A stretch of 64,000 nucleotides of DNA, taken from positions 62,001 through 126,000 of the forward strand of contig JAFEMH010005386.1 of assembly GCA_022495995.1 (NCBI GenBank), in the 5' to 3' direction. The DNA is from Adenophora triphylla var. japonica. Its lineage: Eukaryota; Streptophyta; Magnoliopsida; Asterales; Campanulaceae. The translations under genes and the position numbers were made by a program. Positions 1 through 7,640 of the stretch are shown piece after piece. Each line of letters begins with the position of its first letter. Position 1 is the stretch's first letter. A model generated the notes under the pieces. It made no database searches, was not told where the DNA came from, and saw only the letters and a list, made by a program, of their open reading frames with translations.

Positions 1-396
1 CGCAGTAGATTTGAATTCACTTATGTGCTTTGTTGCCAACATGCCCTCCACCATCCTTATGTTCAACAGCTTCCTCATTAGATGAGCTTTATTCGCCGCC
101 GATGGTGCCTCGTACATGCTCGCCAACATCTCTAACATCTCCATGGTAGTCTTCGCCTCCAAAACATTCTTCGCCACATCCTTGGTCAACGTTTGCCTAA
201 CAAGCCCTAACGCTTTTCGATCCATGATTTCGAATTTTGCTTTCTCTATGTCCGCCGGCTTTTCTTTTAATGGTAGATACAAATCCTTGTTCCACAGAAC
301 ATCCTCAATTTGTGCCTTCCAAAAATTGAAATCCGTCCCATCAAACTTTTCGATCAACACCTTATTACCATCCTCCAAAGCTCCCAAGAAATCCAT
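1..396 (-). CDS. Copia gag, N-terminal part (cut by window start)
   Basis: The minus strand from the ATG at 396 is open for 132 codons to the window edge. It begins MDFLGALEDGNKV and continues with the FDGTDFNFWKAQIEDVLW and LVRQTLTKDVAKNV motifs typical of the UBN2-type gag of plant Copia elements, which forms the virus-like particle. The ATG lies 40 bp inside the primer-binding site, as expected for gag. No stop or frameshift is seen in the visible part. The remainder of gag, protease, integrase and RT must lie left of the window. Confidence 0.85.
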   Translation of the reverse strand, partial: MDFLGALEDGNKVLIEKFDGTDFNFWKAQIEDVLWNKDLYLPLKEKPADIEKAKFEIMDRKALGLVRQTLTKDVAKNVLEAKTTMEMLEMLASMYEAPSAANKAHLMRKLLNIRMVEGMLATKHISEFKSTA

Positions 397-435
397 AGCA
401 AAAGACCAGCCAACCAATGATTCGACAAAACCAAA

Positions 436-448
436 GGCTCTGATACCA
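436..448 (-). other. Primer-binding site of Copia element (tRNA-iMet type)
   Basis: The minus strand reads TGGTATCAGAGCC two bases inside the LTR. This is the usual initiator-methionine tRNA primer site of plant Copia elements. It fixes the element on the minus strand and shows that 451-1011 is its 5' LTR. Confidence 0.9.
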
Positions 449-655
449 GTTGTTGTGAATTCACGCAGCGGAACGGCCCAAGCTTGGAGTAATAATAAGA
501 GCAACACACACGAAAAGTAAATCACACACAAAGGAACACACAAGAATTGTTAACCCGGTTCGTTGCAACAACAACTACGTCCGGGGGCGCTACCAAGCCA
601 AAATATTCTCTCTAATATTTTCAGATGTTACAATTTGTTTCTAGGCTATCACATG

Positions 656-663
656 TATTTATA
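656..663 (-). promoter_or_regulatory. TATA box of the Copia LTR
   Basis: The minus strand reads CCTATAAATACATG. It lies about 350 bp into the LTR and about 170 bp downstream of the palindromes, where the RNA polymerase II core promoter of the element is expected. Confidence 0.6.
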
Positions 664-831
664 GGGAACAATAAATCAAATCCTAGTAATAAAAGGATTC
701 CTACTCAAGAAAGTAATCTTCTTTCTTCACAAGTCCTTCCAAATATTACTACCAAAAGGAATCACCAATGTAGGAGGAGATCTTGTCCAAATAGGAAACC
801 AATCAGCTGCAGAAATATCCTCCTCGTCACG

Positions 832-940
832 TGGGCGGTCGCCCACCACGCCATGGGCGGTCGCCCAAGTAGGAAATTCCCCGAGCCCAACCTTCTGTGC
901 AACTGGGCGGTCGCCCATCACCACCTTGGGCGGTCGCCCA
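832..940. repeat. Four copies of palindrome TGGGCGGTCGCCCA in LTR U3
   Basis: Identical 14-mers sit at 832-845, 854-867, 904-917 and 927-940. Each has 6-bp arms (TGGGCG / CGCCCA) around GT. They are paired at 22-23 bp spacing, with 50 bp between the pairs. Position upstream of the TATA box suggests protein-binding or enhancer sites; that is inference. Confidence 0.85.
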
Positions 941-1011
941 GCTCGACAGTCACTCCTCGGCGATTTTCTTCTTGATTCCTTTATCCGTGATTTTGACTCC
1001 ACATCCCAACA

Positions 1012-2022
1012 TCGTCTTCAAATAACCAAAATCATTAGGTAATTCTCCCTCAGCCAGGCATAAATCAAATTGTACTAAAAAAAATCCTCATTCCCAAACT
1101 TAATTTTAAACTTTCTCTTGATTTAGAATAAATTTAAATATTTAGTTTTAGAAAAATAGTAATAAAATACTACTTTCATTTTATAAAAAGTGTTTTTCTT
1201 TTCATTTCATTTTTAAACAATTTGACAACTTTTTCTATAATTATGCTTTATTTGTAATTTATACAATCATTTATTGAAGTCATCGAGATGTCATCAAGAT
1301 GATTGGTCACTCAAAAACCCTTTATCATAATAAATTAAATAATCATATAATCAAGTGACTTTGTTCTTTGCAGACAATTTCTCATAATATAATGACAAAA
1401 TTTTAAGCATCTCCATTGTAGTCTTAGTGTTAGGTGTACTAGTTTGACTCCCGTGCAATGTACGGACAGTTACTAACGAATAATTTATCGAAATCGAAAT
1501 AAATACGAAAGGAAATAAAGATGCTTGTATACATTGTAAAACATTTATTTGAAAATTATATTCTCAATACAAATATCAGATTGAATGCCACTAAAATAAA
1601 TCCAGTGTTATATTCCTGCGATGCACGGGGAGTTATTGATCCTTAAGAAGACAGAAAGTAAAGGAAATGACGAAATGAGAGAATTTTTTTTATAAAATGT
1701 GAAACACAGCTTTAAAAGACAACATTGTCGTCGCAACTGTCGAAAGAGAAAGAAAGATCATCATTACATATCAATATATTCGGAGCATCGGGATAGTGAA
1801 CTTTATTTAATGTGAAATATAATCGAAAACGACAAATAACATAGTATCGATATATAAGGAGGTCAACAATGAATAAATATTAACCTTTGAATTTTATTAA
1901 TAGTCATAGCATAAAAGGAGGTCGACAATGAATAAATATTAACCTTGAGATTAAAAATATACAATATATCGTACAATTTAAAATATATTTTTTACAGACA
2001 ATAATGAGACATTAATCAGATG

Positions 2023-2025
<3 letters not shown>
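1012..2025. other. AT-rich intergenic DNA, no gene seen
   Basis: No convincing coding sequence. A direct repeat (GGAGGTCAACAATGAATAAA and flanks) occurs at about 1858-1888 and 1917-1947. Two CCCGTGCAATG-like motifs near 1450 and 1620 resemble decayed transposon sequence but cannot be assigned. Confidence 0.5.

Positions 2026-2093
<68 letters not shown>
2026..2093. repeat. (TA)n microsatellite
   Basis: Uninterrupted TA dinucleotides over about 67 bp. Confidence 0.95.
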
Positions 2094-2097
<4 letters not shown>

Positions 2098-2233
2098 GAT
2101 TAGTAAAATAACAATAAAAATAATTATTACCATGCATGAATGATGGTGTAAATTCTTATTTAAAAAAATTAATTTATTATAAAATAATTGAGGTCAAAGA
2201 AATGGGGAAAAAATAATTTATTATAAAATAATT

Positions 2234-3131
2234 GATGACTATCTTTCCGATATTCGTATTTATTAATACTTTATTTACTATGATTCAAATTTTTTTGAAA
2301 TAAAATAAATAATATGTTTGATGTATCGAATAAACTCAATAACCATATTACCCCTTCCAACTCATTATCATATACCCCATCAATTTTATTTTCTTTTATA
2401 TTCTTTATTTTTATAATTAGTAAAAATATTATTATTATCATTACCATTTATAATTAAAAATAAACTTGAGACTTAATTAATGTTGACTAAAAACATATTG
2501 AAAAATTAAAAATGAAAATTAACAAAGGATAATTAACAAATTTATAGTTAAAAAAATTGTTTTTTTATGTGTACAAATCAAATGAAAATAGTCTCTATTT
2601 AAAAATAAATATTTTTTATGAATTTTGATGAATTTTTTTTATTCGGAAAAAATAATTTCTTATAATATAATTTTTTTAAAATGATGACCATCTTTCCCGA
2701 TATTCATCTTTATTAATACTTTATTTACTATGATTCAATTTTTTTAAAATAAATTAAATAAAATGTTTGACGTATCAAATAAACTCAATAACCATATTAG
2801 CGCTTCCAACTCATTATCCACATACCCCATCAATTTTATTTTCTTTTATATTCTTTATTTTATAATTAGTAAAATTATTATAATTATCATTATCATTTAT
2901 AATAAAAAAAACTTGACACTTAAATAATTTTGAATAAAAAATATTGAAAAATTAAATAGGAAAATTAAATAAGGATAATTAAGGAAGTTATATTTAAAAA
3001 AATGAGTTTTTTTTATGTGTCCAAATCAAATGAAAATAGGCTCTATTTAAAGAGAAATTTTTTTATGAATTTTGGTGATTTTTTTTTTTTTAAATTTAAT
3101 TTATTACAATATAATTTAGGTTAAAGAAATG
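2234..3131. repeat. Tandem pair of degraded Tourist-like repeats
   Basis: Two diverged direct copies, about 2234-2682 and 2683-3131. Each starts GATGAC(T/C)ATCTTTCC and runs through CCAACTCATTATC, ATACCCCATCAATTTTATTTT and TTTATAATTAGTAAAA blocks to a poly-purine end. The same blocks, reversed, occur inside the complete Tourist/Harbinger-like element at 50233-51241, so I take these as relics of that family. Terminal repeats are not preserved here. No gene. Confidence 0.55.
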
Positions 3132-3410
3132 GGTGGAAAAAATATTTTGGCCGAAATATCTTCAATTTTGCCACCGAGTGAAATGACAAAAATGCCCCTC
3201 GAAGGCTACATTCTCATTATTTGATTTGATTCGAAATTGATATTCTAATTATTTGATTCGAGTAATCGATTTGACCTATTTTTTTAAAAAATAAAAAAGT
3301 CAGGGCCAAGGCCAACCCGACCATTGATAATGCCTAAGACGAATCATGCATGCTTGGCTAAGCTTCATCCTCATTATATAACCAAAGCAACTCATCTTCC
3401 TTTGATTTTT

Positions 3411-3450
3411 TTTCCATATGGGATAAAGTTAACTTTATCCCATATGGAAA
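3411..3450. repeat. 40-bp perfect palindrome
   Basis: The left arm TTTCCATATGGGATAAAGTT is followed at once by its exact reverse complement, with no loop. The left arm is part of the flanking direct repeat; the right arm leads into the CACTA-like sequence. Confidence 0.95.
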
Positions 3451-3663
3451 TTAGCGGCACTTTAATAAGTGCCGGAAATTAGTGGCACTTTATAAGTGCC
3501 GGAAATTTTGCGGCACTTTAAAAGTGCCGGAAAGTATTCCCGACACCACTTTTTTCGGCACTTTAAGAAGTGCCGGAAAAAGTGCCGGGAAAGCTTTTCC
3601 CGGCACTTTTTTAACATTTCCGGCATTTTTAAAGTGCCGGGAAAAGACATATTTGTTGTAGTG
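3451..3663 (-). mobile_element. End of a CACTA-type DNA transposon
   Basis: Read from 3663 on the minus strand it starts CACTACAACAAATATG, the hallmark terminus of plant CACTA (En/Spm-like) elements. Inside are subterminal inverted repeats built on GGCACTTTWAAAGTGCCG, at least five copies, as expected of transposase-binding subterminal arrays. No opposite terminus and no transposase is present, so this is a fragment or a much reduced derivative. The short ORFs across it are by-products of the repeats. Confidence 0.7.
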
Positions 3664-3825
3664 GTTCAAGGCCAAAGCCGACCAAGGCAAGGCCAAGGGC
3701 CGAGCCAAGGTCAAGCCGACCATTAATAATACCCCAGACGAATCATACATGCTTGACTAAGATTCATCCTCAATATAACCAAGGCAACTCATCTTACTTT
3801 GTTTTTTTTTCCCATGTGGGATAAA

Positions 3826-3935
3826 GGCCAAGACCAAGGCCAAGGGCCGAGCCAAGGCAAGCCGAAGGCCAAGGCAGGCCGAGTCGAGGGAAGGCCAAGG
3901 ACAAGGCCGGCCAAGGCGAAGGCAAATTTCCCACA
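3826..3935. repeat. GGCCAAG-rich simple repeat
   Basis: Imperfect tandem GGCCAAG / AAGGC units. The overlapping ORFs are low-complexity by-products. Confidence 0.7.
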
Positions 3936-4095
3936 TCGAAAGGAAACGAATCAAAAATATCCTTGGCCTTGATATATAATGAAGCTTCAAGTTCAAGGTA
4001 GGTGTAATTATATTTATATACATATATAATGATTAATATTAAATATACATATATGATTTTAAATAAAAAATATACATATATAATTATTAATATTA

Positions 4096-4283
4096 AATAT
4101 ATATTCAACACCATTCTAACTCATCATCTTATACCCCACCAATTTTATTTTATTTTATATAATTTATTTTTATGATTAGTAAAAATATTATTATTATTAT
4201 TATCATTTATTATTTAAAATAAATACTTCACACTTATTTAATTTTAACTACAAACACCATGAAAAATACAAAACTAAAATTAT
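4096..4283. repeat. Tourist-like fragment (block 1)
   Basis: Contains TTCAACACCATTCTAACTCA, ATACCCCACCAATTTTATTTT and AAATACTTCACACTTATTTAA blocks, again at 4690-4890 and partly at 5068-5130. Each copy abuts a (TA)n tract. Related to the element at 50233-51241. Confidence 0.5.
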
Positions 4284-4319
4284 CATATATATATATATAT
4301 ATATATAGATATATATATA
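4284..4319. repeat. (TA)n microsatellite, left part
   Basis: TA repeats with one GA interruption, ending at the Stowaway insertion site. Confidence 0.85.
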
Positions 4320-4602
4320 CTCCCTCCGTCCCGCTAATATCCGCACTAACACTGTTTGCACGGGAATTAAGGAATATGATATTTTAATAAAATATTGTGA
4401 GTGTAAAAGTAAAGTAGGAGAGAGAATGAGTGGAGGGTGTAATAAATTATAATGGTGTTGTGAGTATTAAAATAATGTAGGAGAGAGAATGAGTGGGGTT
4501 GGGTGAATATTTTATTAATATAAAGTTTCCTTTTTGGGAGTGTGCGGATATTAGCGGGACGCCCAAAAAGGAAAGTGTGCGGATATTAGCGGGACGGAGG
4601 GA

Positions 4603-4603
<1 letters not shown>
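4320..4603. mobile_element. Stowaway-type MITE (Tc1/mariner)
   Basis: 284-bp element with terminal inverted repeats CTCCCTCCGTCCCGCTAATA at the left and the complement ending GGGACGGAGGGAG at the right, flanked by TA on both sides (4318-4319, 4604-4605). This is the classic Stowaway terminus and TSD. The right end carries an extra inner copy of the terminus (GTGCGGATATTAGCGGGACG near 4543 and 4577), so the terminal repeat is partly duplicated. Non-coding; it would depend on a mariner-like transposase elsewhere. Confidence 0.9.

Positions 4604-4690
<87 letters not shown>
4604..4690. repeat. (TA)n microsatellite, right part
   Basis: About 43 TA units. Together with 4284-4319 it shows that the MITE inserted into a TA tract. 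The open frames reading YIYIYI on both strands are artefacts. Confidence 0.95.
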
Positions 4691-4693
<3 letters not shown>

Positions 4694-4890
4694 TAATTCA
4701 ACACCATTCTAACTCATCATCCTATATCCCACCACTTTTATTTTATTTTATATCATTTATTTTTATGATTAGTAAAATTATTATTATTATTATCATTTAT
4801 TATTTAAAATAAATACTTCACACTTATTTAATGTTAACTACAAATACGATGAAAAATACAAAACTAAAATTATAAAAAAATAAATGCATT
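4690..4890. repeat. Tourist-like fragment (block 2)
   Basis: Near-copy of the 4096-4283 block, from TTCAACACCATTCTAACTCA to ACAAAACTAAAATTAT, again directly after a (TA)n tract. Confidence 0.55.
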
Positions 4891-4990
4891 CACGTCCCTC
4901 ATTATGCCCGTGTAATTTACAGCTCCCATAATTTTAACCAATTAAAAATAAGAAACAAAATAAATCATTTACTATCCACTTATATTTTAT

Positions 4991-4995
<5 letters not shown>

Positions 4996-5066
<71 letters not shown>
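4996..5066. repeat. (TA)n microsatellite
   Basis: About 35 TA units, followed directly by a third copy of the TTCAACACTATTCCAACTCA block. Confidence 0.95.
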
Positions 5067-5070
<4 letters not shown>

Positions 5071-5219
5071 TAATTCAACACTATTCCAACTCATCGTCCT
5101 ATATCCCACCACTTTAATTTTATTTTATTTTCTTGATTTTTTTTACACCAAAAATATAAGAAAAAAAAATAAATCATTTACTATCCACTTTATTTGTGTA
5201 ATTGTTAATAAAAGTAATT

Positions 5220-5930
5220 AATATTTTATTTACTATGCTTCTTTTTTTTAAAATAAAATAAATAAATGGTTTGATGTATCGAACTAAAATAAACCAATAA
5301 CCATATTACCCCTTCCAACTAATTATCCTACACCCCATCACTTTTAATTTATTTTATATTATTTATTTTTATAATTAGTAAAATTAATATTATTACCATT
5401 ATCATTTATAATAAAAAAAATAGTTCACACTTAAATAATTTTGACTAAAACCATATTGAAAAATGAAAAATAAAAAATAACAAAGGATAATTAAAAAGTT
5501 ATATTTTAAAAAATGTTTTTTTTTTCTGTGTCCAAATCAAATGAAAATAGTCTCTATTTAAAGAGAAAAAAAATTATGAATTTTGGTGAAAAAAAAATTA
5601 AAAAAATTAATTTAATATATAATAATTGAGGTCAAATAAATGGGATAATTTTTTTTTTTGAAATCCGTCCAGCCAATGGGGAAGTGACATGTGGCGCAAC
5701 CAAAAAAAAAAACTGGAAAAGCTCTGTAACGCGCCGTTGTCGGCGCGTCTCAATCACGCGCCAGCGAAATGACTTAAGTGCCCCTCCTCCTTCATTCGAC
5801 ACGTGCCAAACTGTTTTAAAAAAAAAAAAAACTCTGGCGAATAGTAGGCTGCCACGTGGGTTTTTATCCTTGTTAATTGCCTCTTTGCCACGATGTGAAA
5901 TGACAAAATTGCCCCTCATAGCCCCTTAAA
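5220..5930. repeat. Longest Tourist-like relic of the left cluster
   Basis: Carries CCAACTAATTATCCTACACC, TTATAATTAGTAAAA, TTCACACTTAAATAATTTTG and TTTAAAGAGAAA blocks, then a GC-rich stretch (5700-5860) with CGCGCC and CACGTG motifs. The reverse complement of 50233-51241 has the same order: AT-rich blocks, then a GC-rich stretch with CACGTG and GCGCG. It is a degraded relative without clear ends. The ORFs at 5632-5929 have no recognisable product. Confidence 0.5.
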
Positions 5931-6219
5931 TTATCAAGATCTTGTTATTATATATATATAGATTCTTAGCAATATTCTTTGTTAAATATAAGAGCAATTC
6001 TAAAACTACAAAAAAAAACAAAAAAATTACAAATTTTGCTTATAAACAGTGTTGTCAGAAAAATTGGATGTTGTATTTGTAAAACTCACTACTCATTAAT
6101 TCCACATCCAATTAATTTTTGTTATATTAATTTTGCTTACAAAGCAGTGTTGATCAAAAAAAAAATTGAATGTTGTGTTTATAGAACCTACTACTCGTTA
6201 ACTAACCCTCTCTCACACG
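5931..6219. other. AT-rich intergenic DNA
   Basis: No gene seen. The last five bases (ACACG, 6215-6219) are one TSD copy of the adjacent retrotransposon. Confidence 0.5.
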
Positions 6220-6978
6220 TGATGCTACCATGAAAAATCTGAGGTTGCACTGGAACTGAAGTGGAATGGATACTCCGGCAGCTTCCCCTTTGATGGTTGG
6301 CCTACACACAAGAAACACACGTCAACTAGGCCGGGGGTGTCTCCGGCGTGAGAGTAAGGTTAGATGGACAAGGAAGGTGGTATAACAATGGAAGTTTTAG
6401 AGAGAGAGAGAGAGATAAAAACATACCTGTAAATGAAGAGGGTCTCTCTTTTTTATACCCCAAGCCCCCCATGTGCCATGCACATGGGGGGACACTTGTC
6501 AATCATCCAGCCAATGGTCTCAACCAACTCAAAGATAGTGGGATTTCACTATTTACCTTGTCACATCAATCATCTATCAAGGGTATTTAGGGTTAGGAGC
6601 GTAGGCGCCAACCAGAGCGTGGTTCCGGAAACGCCCAAGCGCCCATATCGCCCTGGCGGCAACCAAAGGGAAGACGAGCGACCTTTGTGATGCCATCCCA
6701 AGCCGCCTACTTCAGAGGGAATGCACTTCCCCCAGAGGCCAAGTAGGATGATCTCGTCAACGCTTGATTGCGCTACTCGCATGATTCCATTGTTCCCGCT
6801 ATAATACTCTCACGCTTTATGGTCATTGTCGCTCTTTAGCCCATGTGGCCGAATCCTCTAATGTCGCCGATGGGCCGTGGCCACAGTCGCACGGCCTAAA
6901 CCAGAAGGTTCGGCCCATGTCTAAATATTGGGCCTATCTACAGTGGCTTGGCCCAATCCATTTTCCATAGTCGCATCA
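6220..6978 (-). repeat. 3' LTR of the outer Tat element
   Basis: 759 bp, nearly identical to 27759-28530. The other copy has a 14-bp duplication (CGGCGTACCCCCTC) and a few substitutions. The minus-strand U3 holds a TATAAAAA at 6450-6457. Short ORFs here are not genes. Confidence 0.93.
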
Positions 6979-6992
6979 GAAGCCCCCAAGTT
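6979..6992 (-). other. Polypurine tract of the outer Tat element
   Basis: The minus strand reads ACTTGGGGGCTTC immediately before the LTR starts with TGATGC, which is the expected site for plus-strand DNA priming. Confidence 0.6.
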
Positions 6993-7640
6993 CAAGCCTT
7001 GGACTATTCATGGTCCAGGCGAGAACTTTCCTAGTCCCCTCCAGGTTCTCGCCAGTGTGCGCTCATTTTGGCGCGAAGCAGGGCTTAACTGACACCTACT
7101 TGCCACGTGTCACCCAGGGGTTAGCCGTTTAGGACGGTTTGGTGGCCGTACGCCTCCCTTGGAATTCGTGCCGTCTTTCTAAATAAGTACCAATAATACA
7201 GGGGGGAATTTCAAAAATCAAACCCTTTTGAATACGCCTCGATTAATGCCCCAAAAACCTTTCCACTTCTATAAAATCCTTTACTAACGCCGTCTTCCCC
7301 TTCTCTACCCATTTGCTCTCTCGTTTCTTAGAGGTCACCGGCAGCAGACTTTCCGTCGATCGCGATTTCTGGTTACTTCGATTGTTTTAAAGTTCCCCCT
7401 TCTACTCCGTTCGCGTTTCCTTTAATTTCCCCTCATTATTACTCTAATTTCGAGCCAATCTGGGACGTTTGCAAGGGAACTCAAAGGTTTTCAAGAGTTT
7501 CAAGTCACCGTCCGGCCAATCTGCAATCTTTAACCTGATTTCTGCAGATTTCCAGGTACCAACTTATAATTTCTTGAATTCCCGCTTAAGTTCTCGCTTA
7601 AATTCCCGCTTCATTTCTCGCATTTTCCATTTCTCATACT
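6993..7640 (+). other. 5' flank and leader of the antisense gene
   Basis: No ORF of note. The stretch 7260-7460 has a TATA box followed by a C/T-rich leader (CTTCCCCTTCTCTACCC), typical of a plant RNA polymerase II promoter. A GGTACC at 7555 could be a leader-intron donor; I could not settle this. Confidence 0.4.
7270..7276 (+). promoter_or_regulatory. Probable TATA box of the antisense gene
   Basis: TCTATAAAATCC, about 370 bp upstream of the ATG at 7641 and followed by a pyrimidine-rich start region. It lies inside the retrotransposon but on the strand opposite gag-pol, so the antisense gene may have its own promoter. Confidence 0.5.

Larger units (their letters stand above)
451..1011 (-). 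repeat. 5' LTR of minus-strand Copia element
   Basis: The 561-bp LTR begins TGTTGGGATGTGG on the minus strand at 1011 and ends with CACAACA at 451, the TG...CA form. The second LTR is outside the window, so boundaries rest on the termini and the adjacent primer-binding site. The U3 part carries four copies of a GC-rich palindrome upstream of a TATA box. The two short ORFs inside the LTR (625-975 plus, 727-1002 minus) are not genes. Confidence 0.85.
3298..3825. repeat. Direct repeat pair flanking a CACTA end
   Basis: The segment 3298-3428 (GGCCAAGG..., CGACCATTGATAATGCC..., GACGAATCATGCATGCTTGG..., CCATATGGGATAAAG) recurs in diverged form at about 3664-3828. The CACTA-like sequence lies between the two copies. 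The arrangement suggests a duplicated host segment broken by transposon activity. Confidence 0.6.

Noticed and set aside
1440..1640. CCCGTGCAATG-type motifs as ends of a DNA transposon
   Set aside because: Too short and diverged, no paired termini or TSD.
4447..4707. ORFs encoding YIYIYI runs on both strands
   Set aside because: Translation of (TA)n microsatellite.
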